29,815 nt of DNA, taken from Bacteriovoracaceae bacterium UBA4096 (GTDB lineage Bacteria; Bdellovibrionota; Bacteriovoracia; Bacteriovoracales; Bacteriovoracaceae). Made by a program: the position numbers and the translations under genes. Location: positions 1,125-30,939 of the forward strand of contig DFXY01000003.1 of assembly GCA_002381945.1 (NCBI GenBank). The letters run 5' to 3'. Below, one piece after another: positions 7,783 to 15,683 of this stretch. Position 1 is the stretch's first letter, and the number at the start of each line of letters is the position of its first letter. The notes under the pieces are model-generated. The model was not told the DNA's origin, did not search any database, and worked only from the letters and a program-made list of their open reading frames with translations.

Positions 7783-8682
7783 TTGCACTATCTGGGCATG
7801 AATAAAAATTGCCCTAACCCCAACTGCGCATTTCCCAAAAATTTCATTCGTGATGGATCTTTTCGTCGCAAGGAAGACTCAAAATACATTCAACGTTTTC
7901 GTTGTAAAACTTGCAGAACTCGCTTCTCAAATGCCACCTTTTCAGCGACCTATTGTCAAAAGCGACGAAGAATTAATTTCCCTCTTTTGAAACTACTGGC
8001 ATCTGGTGTTTCAATGCGGAGATCGGCCCATTTTCTTGGAGTCGATAAAAAGACGGTTGAAAGAAAACTGCCGTACCTTGCCCTACGTTGCCGAAAGATT
8101 AATCAAAAGAAACTGGAACAATTTAAAGGTCGAATTCACAATATGCAGCTTGATGATCTCATCACGAAAGAAAATTCAAAACTAAAACCTCTCAGTGTAA
8201 CGGTTGCGGTGGATGAGGATCGCCGGAGAATTTTGGCGCTTGAAGTCTCGCAAATTCCGGCGTTTGGGCATCTTTCAAAACTTGCAGTTAAAAAATATGG
8301 CCATCGAAATGATGAGCACTTCAATGGACTCACAAGGGTGTTTCAAATTATTTCACCGATTGTATCCGCCGAAGTGGTGGTAAAATCCGATGAACATCAA
8401 CGCTATCCGGGATTTGTGTCGGCCTATTTGCCGAAAGCGAAACATCTGACCTTTAAAAGTGAACGGGCCTGCATCGCAGGACAAGGTGAACTTAAAAAAG
8501 TTCATTTTGATCCGCTGTTCATCGTGAACCATACCTGTGCCATTTTGCGAGCAAATGTGAATCGGCTGATACGAAAAACCTGGTGCACAACCAAGGATCC
8601 AGAGAGGCTGAAAGATCACTTGGATATATTTATGTATTTTTATAATGAAATACTGCTTTCAAGGAAATTAACACCAATATAA
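7783..8682 (+). CDS. IS1-like transposase with N-terminal zinc ribbon
   Basis: A 299-residue transposase in one frame. Residues 10-44 form a zinc ribbon (CPNPNC then CKTC) like the InsA part of IS1. Residues 72-95 form a helix-turn-helix (SGVSMRRSAHFLGVDKKTVE). The catalytic part has candidate acidic residues in VAVDED (Asp144) and KSDEHQRYP (Asp203). The segment IVNHTCAILRANVNRL (247-262) aligns with the IS1 IERHN region but lacks the usual glutamate, so the third ligand is unclear. The start is TTG at 7783 with AGGA upstream; ATG at 7798 is an alternative. The stop lies inside the right inverted repeat. Unlike classic IS1, no frameshift is needed. Confidence 0.85.
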   Translation: MHYLGMNKNCPNPNCAFPKNFIRDGSFRRKEDSKYIQRFRCKTCRTRFSNATFSATYCQKRRRINFPLLKLLASGVSMRRSAHFLGVDKKTVERKLPYLALRCRKINQKKLEQFKGRIHNMQLDDLITKENSKLKPLSVTVAVDEDRRRILALEVSQIPAFGHLSKLAVKKYGHRNDEHFNGLTRVFQIISPIVSAEVVVKSDEHQRYPGFVSAYLPKAKHLTFKSERACIAGQGELKKVHFDPLFIVNHTCAILRANVNRLIRKTWCTTKDPERLKDHLDIFMYFYNEILLSRKLTPI

Positions 8683-8693
8683 GGGGGCAGTTT
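8670..8693 (-). repeat. Right terminal inverted repeat of the insertion sequence
   Basis: Complement of the left repeat at 7656-7679 with 19 of 24 identical positions. It includes the transposase stop codon. Confidence 0.88.
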
Positions 8694-8703
8694 TTAATTT
8701 TTA
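8694..8703. repeat. Right target-site duplication
   Basis: TTAATTTTTA, the second copy of 7645-7654. Its first three bases are the complement of the TAA stop of the following minus-strand gene. Confidence 0.8.
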
Positions 8704-9278
8704 AATTCGACGTTTTTAAATGTTCCGTCCCAGCTAAACATGCTGACTCCGGGAGAGATGATCATTTTATTGAATGTCTTCTTATTATGAGTCACTTTGG
8801 GTGAATTGACATCAGGATCAAAATTTAAAGGGTAAGTTTGAAATTGCTCAGGAGAAAGCTTTGATCTGACTTTTAACTTAAAGTCGTAATTACCTTCTTT
8901 GAAATCGGGACCTTTTTCCAGCATGATGGCCTTGCCCGGTTTATCAGTGTTTTCGTAGATTAGCGGATTACCTTTTGCCAGCTCATCAAAAGTAATTTGC
9001 TTAACAACAGTGCCATTTCCATTTTTATAGGTAAGCTTTAATATTTTTGGGACACCTTTTTCAAAGAAAACAGAAAGTTTACCTTCTCCATCATGATTCA
9101 CCTTGAGGGTCGCTATATCTTTATAAAGGCCCTCACTGACACTTTTTAACGTACCTAAGAGCTCACCCGCCGCCACTGGTATGGCCAAAGCAGGATCACA
9201 ATCAACTTCTGAAGCAAAAGCTAAACCAGTTTGCCCTATAATGAGTAAGGCCATGAGATGTGAGTATGCGAATTTCAT
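8694..9278 (-). CDS. Exported hypothetical protein
   Basis: A 194-residue protein with a signal peptide (residues 1-23, ending LAFA-SEVD). The mature part looks beta-rich, with alternating strands and Lys/Gly turns (GKLSVFFEKGVPKILKLTYKNGNG, NYDFKLKVRSKL), and it has one Cys near the N-terminus. No family is recognised; periplasmic location is inferred. Its stop codon touches the insertion sequence and is supplied by the duplicated target, which means the original genes overlapped at their convergent stop codons. The ATG has only a GGGG-type site upstream. Confidence 0.75.
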   Translation of the reverse strand: MKFAYSHLMALLIIGQTGLAFASEVDCDPALAIPVAAGELLGTLKSVSEGLYKDIATLKVNHDGEGKLSVFFEKGVPKILKLTYKNGNGTVVKQITFDELAKGNPLIYENTDKPGKAIMLEKGPDFKEGNYDFKLKVRSKLSPEQFQTYPLNFDPDVNSPKVTHNKKTFNKMIISPGVSMFSWDGTFKNVEFKN

Positions 9279-9325
9279 GCCCCACTTGTCGGGTAAAATC
9301 CCAAAAAACTTAAAGAAACTCCATC

Positions 9326-10396
9326 TTAATTCTGACTAAAGGAGTCCTTCGGTTTTAAGCTCTCGATATCTATAACGAAACGGTATCTTACATCCCCCTT
9401 AACCATTCTTTCATAGGCATTATTGATGTCCTGAATGGCCATCCTCTCGATGTCAGAAACAATATTGTTCCTTCCACAGAAATCCAGCATTTCCTGAGTT
9501 TCAGCGATACCTCCAATCAAAGAACCTGCCAGACTTTTTCTTCCGGCAATCAGACCAAATGCGGAAACTTCAGGGGCCTTACTTGGTACTCCCAAAATCA
9601 CCATAGAACTATCCCGCTTCAATAACCCCAGATATAAATTCCAATCTAGTTCGACTGAAACCGTATTGATGATTAAATCCAGGGTATTTGTGAGCGCTTC
9701 CATTTCATTCTGATTTTTTGTCACGACGAAGTTCCGGGCACCAAACCTCATGGCGTCTTCTCGCTTTCTTTCAGAATGACTAAAAACAGTAATCTCAGCT
9801 CCAAGTGCATGGCCAATTTTAACTGCCATATGGCCTAAGCCTCCCAGTCCAATGACACCGACCTTCTTTCCAGGTCCGGCCTTCCAGTGTTTTAGTGGAG
9901 AATAAGTTGTGATGCCCGCACAAAGAAGAGGAGCAGCTGCATCCAGTGGTAAATTTTCTGGAATTTTCAAAACAAAATCTTCGTGGACAATAACATGAGT
10001 GGAATACCCTCCAAAGGTTGGGGTTTTTCCATCTTTTTCCAATCCGTTATATGTAGGAACACTACCGTTTTCACAATACTGTTCAAGCCCTTCCTTACAG
10101 GAAGAGCATGTTCTGCAAGAATCCACCAGGCAGCCAACTCCAACCTTATCTCCTACTTTATATTTTTTAACAGCATGGCCTGCCTTGCTGACTACTCCTA
10201 CAATTTCATGTCCAGGAACCATAGGAAATATAGATCCTCCCCATTCATCCCTTGCCTGATGAACATCTGAGTGGCAGACACCACAGTATTTTATATCGAT
10301 CTGAACATCATGGACCCCAGGCTCCCGTCGACTAATAGTAAAAGGTCCAAGTGGTTTCTTAGGATCAAAAGCTGCATAGGCCATAACATTATTCAT
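9326..10396 (-). CDS. Zinc-dependent NAD(P) alcohol dehydrogenase (YahK/cinnamyl-alcohol type)
   Basis: A 356-residue medium-chain dehydrogenase that interconverts aldehydes and alcohols. Catalytic zinc ligands are Cys41 (CGVCHSD), His63-Glu64 (GHE) and Cys159 (PLLCAG). Structural zinc ligands are Cys94, Cys97, Cys100 and Cys108. The Rossmann motif is GLGGLG (183-188); the following HSERKRED stretch suggests NADPH preference, as in YahK and cinnamyl-alcohol enzymes. The length is typical. GGAGG lies four bases before the ATG. Single gene, divergent from the nucleotidyltransferase operon. Substrate range cannot be read from sequence. Confidence 0.95.
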   Translation of the reverse strand: MNNVMAYAAFDPKKPLGPFTISRREPGVHDVQIDIKYCGVCHSDVHQARDEWGGSIFPMVPGHEIVGVVSKAGHAVKKYKVGDKVGVGCLVDSCRTCSSCKEGLEQYCENGSVPTYNGLEKDGKTPTFGGYSTHVIVHEDFVLKIPENLPLDAAAPLLCAGITTYSPLKHWKAGPGKKVGVIGLGGLGHMAVKIGHALGAEITVFSHSERKREDAMRFGARNFVVTKNQNEMEALTNTLDLIINTVSVELDWNLYLGLLKRDSSMVILGVPSKAPEVSAFGLIAGRKSLAGSLIGGIAETQEMLDFCGRNNIVSDIERMAIQDINNAYERMVKGDVRYRFVIDIESLKPKDSFSQN

Positions 10397-10454
10397 AAGA
10401 CCTCCATCTAAATTGGAATTTTACATATTCTTACATTATTACAGTAACTGAATC

Positions 10455-10476
10455 TTTGACCATCTCTTGGGTCAAA
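10455..10476. promoter_or_regulatory. Inverted repeat in a divergent promoter region
   Basis: TTTGACC and GGTCAAA form a perfect seven-base dyad with an eight-base centre, lying between the divergent dehydrogenase and nucleotidyltransferase genes. It could be an operator for a dimeric regulator. Three spaced TTACA-like repeats lie just left of it (about 10422-10443). No regulator gene is adjacent. Confidence 0.35.
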
Positions 10477-10550
10477 TTGCCTCAAGAAACTTCAAAATAA
10501 CACTCTTAATCTTGGCCTGCCTTTTGAAGACACGGTGTAAGGGGGGCCCA

Positions 10551-11540
10551 ATGGATAATAAAAAAATCTTAAGCCATGCAGAAGAAAAGGAGCAGTGCGA
10601 ACGTGACTACTACGATCATAACCTGACTGATCTGCCTAGCCTGGAGAAGATTTTGTTTGAGGCAATAGAAATATTGGAGGTCAGTAATATTCCCTATGCT
10701 CTGATAGGAGGATTTGCCGCCAAGAGTTTAGGTCGACCAAGAATTACTCATGACATTGATCTTTTTGTAAGACCAGATGACGCTGATAAAGTTTTAAATG
10801 TTTTAGAAGCGAAAGGCTTTACCTCACAAAAGCGTGATCCGTTTTGGCTTTTTAAGGCATGGCGGGAAAATATATTAGTTGATGTTATTTTTAAATCCAG
10901 CGGAGACATCTACTTTGATGAAGAAGTTCGATCCCATGTCAGACGAGTGCCCTATCTGGGAAAATTTGTGAATGCAATTAGCCCTGAAGATTTTATTGTT
11001 ATCAAGGCGGCCGCACACCAGGAACACAACCCTCACCATTGGCATGATGCTCTTGCTGTTCTTAAGCAGGGAAATATCGAATGGGAATACCTTCTTAGAA
11101 GGGCCAGACATGCACCAAGACGAATTCTTTCCTTGCTCATTTACGGACAATCAAATGATATTGCGATACCTAATGATGTGATCCAACGACTGTACCGTTC
11201 AGTCTTTGATACTGCGACTTATATACCAGAGGCGGTTGTCCATCCTTATCGTAAAGATACTCAAGAGATGCCCGAGACATCTGAGGATGGTATGGATTCT
11301 CCTATATACATTAAGGGTCGTATAATGGAGGCCCTCACCACGGATGAAAGGATTGCAGAACATGATGTGAAAATTATGGTGTCAGATGAGGTTATCGTTG
11401 CAAAGGGCGAGGTTTTTACAGAAGAACAAATGGAAGCTTTAAACCAGGTTATCACTGAGATGGCACCAGGACATGAATTTAAAAATCTCGTAAGTGTAAG
11501 AGAACTAAAGGCTCCTGAAGGCAGTGAGGCCATCAAATGA
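10551..11540 (+). CDS. Nucleotidyltransferase-BON domain fusion protein
   Basis: A 329-residue protein with two domains. Residues 28-215 are a Pol-beta-type nucleotidyltransferase of the AbiEii/MNT-like group: YALIGGFAAKSLGRPR with Gly53-Gly54, metal ligands Asp68 and Asp70 in THDIDLFV, and a third carboxylate Asp111 in LVDVIF. Residues 253-318 resemble a BON domain (IKGRIMEALTTDERIAEHDV, then VIVAKGEVFTEEQ and FKNLVSV), a fold usually tied to membranes or ligand sensing. The start is set at 10551 because AAGGGGGG precedes it. It overlaps the phosphoesterase gene by four bases (ATGA). No signal peptide, so probably cytoplasmic. Substrate and nucleotide unknown. The domain pairing is unusual. 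Confidence 0.85.
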   Translation: MDNKKILSHAEEKEQCERDYYDHNLTDLPSLEKILFEAIEILEVSNIPYALIGGFAAKSLGRPRITHDIDLFVRPDDADKVLNVLEAKGFTSQKRDPFWLFKAWRENILVDVIFKSSGDIYFDEEVRSHVRRVPYLGKFVNAISPEDFIVIKAAAHQEHNPHHWHDALAVLKQGNIEWEYLLRRARHAPRRILSLLIYGQSNDIAIPNDVIQRLYRSVFDTATYIPEAVVHPYRKDTQEMPETSEDGMDSPIYIKGRIMEALTTDERIAEHDVKIMVSDEVIVAKGEVFTEEQMEALNQVITEMAPGHEFKNLVSVRELKAPEGSEAIK

Positions 11541-12304
11541 TTCGGATAGCTGCGGCTGGAGACGTACACTTTGACCGAAAATCTCATAATAGATTTTGTC
11601 AGCATTTTATCAATCTCAAAGATAAGGCCGATGTGATGTTACTTGCAGGAGATTTGACTCAAACCGGTCATCCTGAAGAAATGAAAGTCCTTGCCGAAGA
11701 CTTACGAAAATGTCCCATTCCTGTGGTCGCGGTATTAGGCAATCATGACTACCATGTAGATCAAGTGGAACAAGTCACAAACATTTTAATGGAAGCGGGA
11801 GTAATCGTACTTGAAAGAAATTCAATCATTCTTAGCATTAATGATTACAGGGTTGGCATCGCTGGAGCAAAAGGTTTTGGAGGTGGATTTGTCGGTGCCT
11901 GTGGTTCAGATTTTGGAGAGCAAGAAATGAAGTCATTCATGCGCCATTCAAAAAGTCAGGCGCGTGAATTAGAAAATACGATTAAGGAAATGGAAGCTGA
12001 TTATAAAATTGTCCTACTCCACTATTCCCCCACTGCTCAAACTTTGATGGGCGAAAAGAAAGAAATCTATCCGTTTTTAGGCAGTTATTATCTAGCTGAA
12101 GCAATAGATTATGGGAAAGCCGATATTGCCTTTCATGGTCACGCCCATGGTGGTGTTGAGAGAGGTGAAACACCGGGAGGTTGCCCGGTTCGTAATGTGG
12201 CCCAACCAGTAATCAGGCATGCTTTTAATATATATACTTTGGAACGCTCTCATAAAAATCTTGAGAATCATGCTATAAAAGAAGCACTCACAGAAAACTC
12301 TTAA
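11537..12304 (+). CDS. Calcineurin-like metallophosphoesterase
   Basis: A 255-residue phosphoesterase with the full metal-site set: GDVHFD (Asp9, His11), GDLTQTG (Asp39), GNHDYH (Asn69-His70), HYSP (His162) and FHGHAHGG (His200, His202). Such enzymes hydrolyse phosphomono- or diesters with two metal ions. There is no signal peptide, so it is cytoplasmic. Translation is coupled to the nucleotidyltransferase-BON gene through an ATGA overlap, so the pair probably act on the same molecule, one adding and one removing a phosphate-linked group. That idea is inference; the substrate could also be a cyclic nucleotide or nucleic acid. Confidence 0.9.
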   Translation: MIRIAAAGDVHFDRKSHNRFCQHFINLKDKADVMLLAGDLTQTGHPEEMKVLAEDLRKCPIPVVAVLGNHDYHVDQVEQVTNILMEAGVIVLERNSIILSINDYRVGIAGAKGFGGGFVGACGSDFGEQEMKSFMRHSKSQARELENTIKEMEADYKIVLLHYSPTAQTLMGEKKEIYPFLGSYYLAEAIDYGKADIAFHGHAHGGVERGETPGGCPVRNVAQPVIRHAFNIYTLERSHKNLENHAIKEALTENS

Positions 12305-12456
12305 ATTTTCTACATTCAAATCTTTAAATAGTGTGGAATCAATCACTAACTTTTCTATTCAACAGAATAATCCATAGTTATTTATCTGATTGATTTAATC
12401 TCAGGAAACATTTACCTCGATTTAGAACTAAATTCCTTCATGGCAACATGCATGCC

Positions 12457-13104
12457 ATGAAGAAGATGACATTAATTTTGGTCTTAATGACCTTTCTAAC
12501 GGCTTCATGTAACCAATCAAATCGCAACAATAGCGACAACACTTCCGTCAAGCTCACTGACAATATCTACGGGGATCATAGCGATCAAGATCCTATCCCA
12601 AATGAAGCATTGACCTTTGATGCAAGAATTCATTTCGTTAACTTCACATCAGAACAACAAGAGAAAATGGAAGAGGCCATTGAGATCATTAAAATGGTGG
12701 TAGCCACAGAAGAATTTCGAAGCAAAGTATTAAATCATACTTATAACGGAAAAAAAACGTTTGTAGACAATGGCGGTTACAGCAATGCTCAAATCTATCA
12801 GATCATACTCGATGGGGCCGAAAGGCTTCTTCCCGCAAAAAATAATACTATGGAAGCCGAGGTAGAGCTTTATTATGCTGCTACCAATGTCGTTGGGTAT
12901 ACCTACGCTTCTTCCAATCGAATCTGGGTGAACACAAAATATTTTAATATTTATACGGCTGCAGGTGTTGCTCATAATCTTTTTCATGAATGGATGCACA
13001 AATTGGGTTTCATCCATGACTCATCCTGGTCTAGTAGTCGTGATTATTCAGTCCCTTATGCTTTGGGGGATTTGGTTGGTGAAATCGGAAAGGAATTTTT
13101 ATGA
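12457..13104 (+). CDS. Metzincin-like metalloprotease lipoprotein
   Basis: A 215-residue lipoprotein: signal peptide with lipobox TASC, then an Asn/Asp/Ser-rich linker. The zinc site is HEWMHKLGFIHD (HExxHxxGxxHD), the metzincin form with the extra Asp, and the following conserved YSVPYALG replaces the expected Met-turn. It is clearly homologous along its length to the exported protein at 3745-4338, but that one lacks a lipobox. ATG at 12448 would add MHA; neither start has a good ribosome-binding site, so the start is uncertain. Its stop overlaps the start of the Cys-rich protein by four bases. Outer-membrane or inner-membrane lipidation is inferred; substrate unknown. Confidence 0.82.
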   Translation: MKKMTLILVLMTFLTASCNQSNRNNSDNTSVKLTDNIYGDHSDQDPIPNEALTFDARIHFVNFTSEQQEKMEEAIEIIKMVVATEEFRSKVLNHTYNGKKTFVDNGGYSNAQIYQIILDGAERLLPAKNNTMEAEVELYYAATNVVGYTYASSNRIWVNTKYFNIYTAAGVAHNLFHEWMHKLGFIHDSSWSSSRDYSVPYALGDLVGEIGKEFL

Positions 13105-13364
13105 AAATCAGAGTAATAGTTGTTGGTATTCTTATTTCAATAAATAGTTATGGAGACATGGAACACAAACCCGGTCAGGGTATTCAACCTTCAACTGAGA
13201 GCTTGACTCTTTCCCGAGGATGTTTCCGGGAAATGCAATCCATGGGATGTGGTCATCCACGTGAAGACCATGGATATTTCATAGCTTGTCTTGCAAACAA
13301 TCGTGATCAACTTAGCAACAATTGTCAGAGTTTTTTCCAGCGCCTCTATGAAAAAAAGAATTAG
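13101..13364 (+). CDS. Small exported cysteine-rich repeat protein
   Basis: An 87-residue protein with a signal peptide (residues 1-18). The mature part carries four cysteines (41, 50, 63, 75) in the pattern CFREMQSMGC, then ACLANNRDQLSNNC. This resembles one copy of the Cys-rich GLG1/FGFR-type repeat (PF00839) found in small bacterial exported proteins; the four Cys should form two disulfides. The gene overlaps the metzincin lipoprotein gene by four bases (ATGA), so the two are co-translated. A role as inhibitor, chaperone or partner of that protease is possible but only suggested by the coupling. Confidence 0.75.
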   Translation: MKIRVIVVGILISINSYGDMEHKPGQGIQPSTESLTLSRGCFREMQSMGCGHPREDHGYFIACLANNRDQLSNNCQSFFQRLYEKKN

Positions 13365-13450
13365 TCGCTTTTCTCTGACAGTGAATCTCCGGTTTTATTT
13401 CTATTTATTAATTTGTTCTTTAGAGTAATATTCGAACTACGAGGAAATCT

Positions 13451-14125
13451 ATGTCAAAAATTCTTATCATTGAAGATGATCCACAAATCACAAAAATTTT
13501 AAAACTTAATCTCAAGTTAAGTGGTTATGAAACAGAAAATGCCACCACTTTCCAGGAAGCCTGGAGCAAAATCAACTCTGAGCATTTTGATTTGCTACTT
13601 ATGGACATCGGCTTGCCAGATGGGAGTGGTCTTGATCTTTGCCAAAAAGTTCGGGAAGCCGGTAATGAAGTACCAATTGTATTTTTGAGTGCTCGTACTG
13701 ATGAGGCGACAGTGGTTAAAGGTATTAAAAACGGTGCTGATGATTACCTTCGTAAGCCATTTGGACTTGAAGAGCTTAAAGTCCGAGTCAGTAAATTTGT
13801 GAAACGTATCGCTCCCCACATGCAAACTATAAAATTCGGAGAACTATCCATCGATCCTGCCAAACGTGTGGTTACGCTGATGGGAGAGATGATCTCTCTT
13901 GGCCGAAAAGAACTGGATATTCTCATGCTCCTTGCAAGACGATCAGGTGATATCGTAACAAGAGAAAACATTCTCTCAACTCTTTATGACAATGCTGATC
14001 TTTATGACCGCACTGTAGATTCTCACATGAGCCATTTAAGAAGGAAAATTCGTGATATTGCAGGACAATCACTTCAGATATCCTCCGTTTATGGGCTAGG
14101 TTATCGCCTCGAGTGGAAAACATAA
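13451..14125 (+). CDS. OmpR-family response regulator
   Basis: A 224-residue two-component regulator. The receiver (1-115) is complete: acidic Glu8-Asp9, phosphoacceptor Asp52 in LLMDIGLPDG, Ser80 and Lys102 in LRKPFG. The winged-helix DNA-binding domain (125-222) includes RTVDSHMSHLRRKI, the recognition helix, and SSVYGLGYRLEW. GAGGAAA lies upstream of the ATG. The stop codon is directly followed by the ATG of the kinase gene, so the two form one operon and very likely a cognate pair. Signal and target genes are unknown. It is the closest local relative of the degenerate regulator at 4695-5336. Confidence 0.94.
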   Translation: MSKILIIEDDPQITKILKLNLKLSGYETENATTFQEAWSKINSEHFDLLLMDIGLPDGSGLDLCQKVREAGNEVPIVFLSARTDEATVVKGIKNGADDYLRKPFGLEELKVRVSKFVKRIAPHMQTIKFGELSIDPAKRVVTLMGEMISLGRKELDILMLLARRSGDIVTRENILSTLYDNADLYDRTVDSHMSHLRRKIRDIAGQSLQISSVYGLGYRLEWKT

Positions 14126-15598
14126 ATGAAGTCGCTCTTTTACTTTAAGCTTTTCTTCATAAGCGTAATAGGAGCACTCACCCTAAGCTTAATTTCCCTT
14201 TACAGTCTTGTTCGAATTTCCGATATGGCAGTAGAAGAATATCGATACGGCTACTTCATGTATGTCGCCCGCGTTATTGAAAAGCGAAATAACTATCAGC
14301 CAGTATCTAAGATTAACGTCAATAAAGTAAATGCCCCTCCTGAAGTCAAAGGAGACACTTACAATCTTCTGAAACTTACAGAATTCGGTCCGAATTTAGG
14401 AACTTCTAAAGATGACCATCGGCCCAAGCCTTCATTATGGCTAGTGAGCCAGAAAGGAACAATCCTATCTACGACCACCAGTCAACCTCTTCCCATTGAA
14501 TGGAAGAAATTAAAAAAGCCAAAAAAAATTCATGGCATTCAATCAAATGAACAAACGTTTCTTCTTGAGCCTAAAACCTTTGTGGTTAAACTTGATACAA
14601 CACCAGTGACATACCTTATTTCGTATAATGAAAGGACTCTATTTCAAGGCCCCTATCTCATCATTCAAGGTACCCATACATTTACGACTGCGGCCCTGGC
14701 AGTATTTTTAGCGCTTTCAATTAGTTTCTATTATCTCCGGCGTAAATCAGGCGAAGCCAGGAAAGTATTATCAAAGCTCGGAGCAGGTGACTTAAAGGCC
14801 CGTTTCGAAATAAAGCGCTTTGATGAATTTGGAAACTTGATTTTGGATTTTAACCGCATGGCCGATGAGATTGAACGTTTAGTTATGAGACTGAGAGATA
14901 CCGAAGTTTCCCGTTCCAATCTATTACAAGAGTTAGGTCATGACTTAAGAACTCCTCTAACAAGCTTAAGTACTGCTTTCGAGACTTTGAAAGAACACCA
15001 TGATCTATTGAGTGCAGAAGAAAGGAGCGAAATCTTTTCTATGGTTGGTACTGATATCCGCTATTTTAAAGATTTATTAGATAAACTAACACTTATTGCC
15101 ACTATTGATGGCCCACACTACAAAACAACTACAGAAAAAATTAATCTAAATTCATTATTAGAAACGGAAGTGCTTTCACGCCAGATCGCATCAGGTCAAA
15201 CACTTAACTGGAGGCTTATCCAGGATGACGTGGCCACTCCTGTAATTCTGGGTGATAGCCATTTAATTACGCGCCTATTTAGAAATGCCTTTGATAATGC
15301 CGCTCGCTATGCTGTAAATTCCATTACCGTCAAAATTAACAATCTTAGAGATCAGGTAGAAATATTAATTATGGATGACGGGCCTGGCCTTTCAGAAGAG
15401 TCCATTCTGGCATTTGGGAAACGCAGAGAAAGACGTCAACGGAAAGAAAAAGATCCAGATGATTTCTCACTTGGGCTTGGATCAGTCATCATGAAAACGA
15501 TTGCACAAGTTCATGGTGGGCAGGTCGAGATGGTAAATCTCTTGAACCAGGAAAAAATTAATGGCGCATGCCTTCGCGTTTTGTTGCATAAGATCTAA
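14126..15598 (+). CDS. Membrane sensor histidine kinase
   Basis: A 490-residue kinase, partner of the preceding regulator. Transmembrane helix 1 spans about 8-29, a periplasmic sensing region about 30-178, helix 2 about 183-203, and a HAMP linker about 204-255. The dimerisation/phosphoacceptor motif is ELGHDLRTPLTS with His272. The ATPase domain has the N-box RNAFDNAARYA (Asn391), DDGPGLS (Asp418) and a second glycine box LGLGSVIM. The periplasmic domain has no recognisable fold. The start is the ATG directly after the regulator stop, with a weak ribosome-binding site, which fits coupled translation. Confidence 0.94.
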   Translation: MKSLFYFKLFFISVIGALTLSLISLYSLVRISDMAVEEYRYGYFMYVARVIEKRNNYQPVSKINVNKVNAPPEVKGDTYNLLKLTEFGPNLGTSKDDHRPKPSLWLVSQKGTILSTTTSQPLPIEWKKLKKPKKIHGIQSNEQTFLLEPKTFVVKLDTTPVTYLISYNERTLFQGPYLIIQGTHTFTTAALAVFLALSISFYYLRRKSGEARKVLSKLGAGDLKARFEIKRFDEFGNLILDFNRMADEIERLVMRLRDTEVSRSNLLQELGHDLRTPLTSLSTAFETLKEHHDLLSAEERSEIFSMVGTDIRYFKDLLDKLTLIATIDGPHYKTTTEKINLNSLLETEVLSRQIASGQTLNWRLIQDDVATPVILGDSHLITRLFRNAFDNAARYAVNSITVKINNLRDQVEILIMDDGPGLSEESILAFGKRRERRQRKEKDPDDFSLGLGSVIMKTIAQVHGGQVEMVNLLNQEKINGACLRVLLHKI

Positions 15599-15683
15599 GG
15601 CAATATTTACCATCATTAAGATCCACAAAGAATCAACATTCTTTTTATAAAGTCATGACAAGGCAATAAAAAGGAGCTTGCTC

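Larger units (their letters stand above)
7655..8693 (+). mobile_element. Complete IS1-like insertion sequence
   Basis: An approximately 1.04-kb element with one transposase gene. Terminal inverted repeats of 24 bases lie at 7656-7679 and 8670-8693; they agree at 19 of 24 positions, with outer AAACTGCCC and inner ATTGGTGTT identical. The element is flanked by a direct repeat TTAATTTTTA (7645-7654 and 8694-8703). One extra T at 7655 makes the duplication 9 or 10 bases, in the range known for IS1-type elements. It is inserted precisely in the junction of two convergent genes and breaks neither. Near-perfect flanks and an open transposase frame suggest recent insertion. Confidence 0.88.

Noticed and set aside
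12730..13017. Minus-strand frame across the metzincin lipoprotein gene
   Set aside because: Shadow of a gene with clear lipobox, zinc motif and a paralogue in the window.
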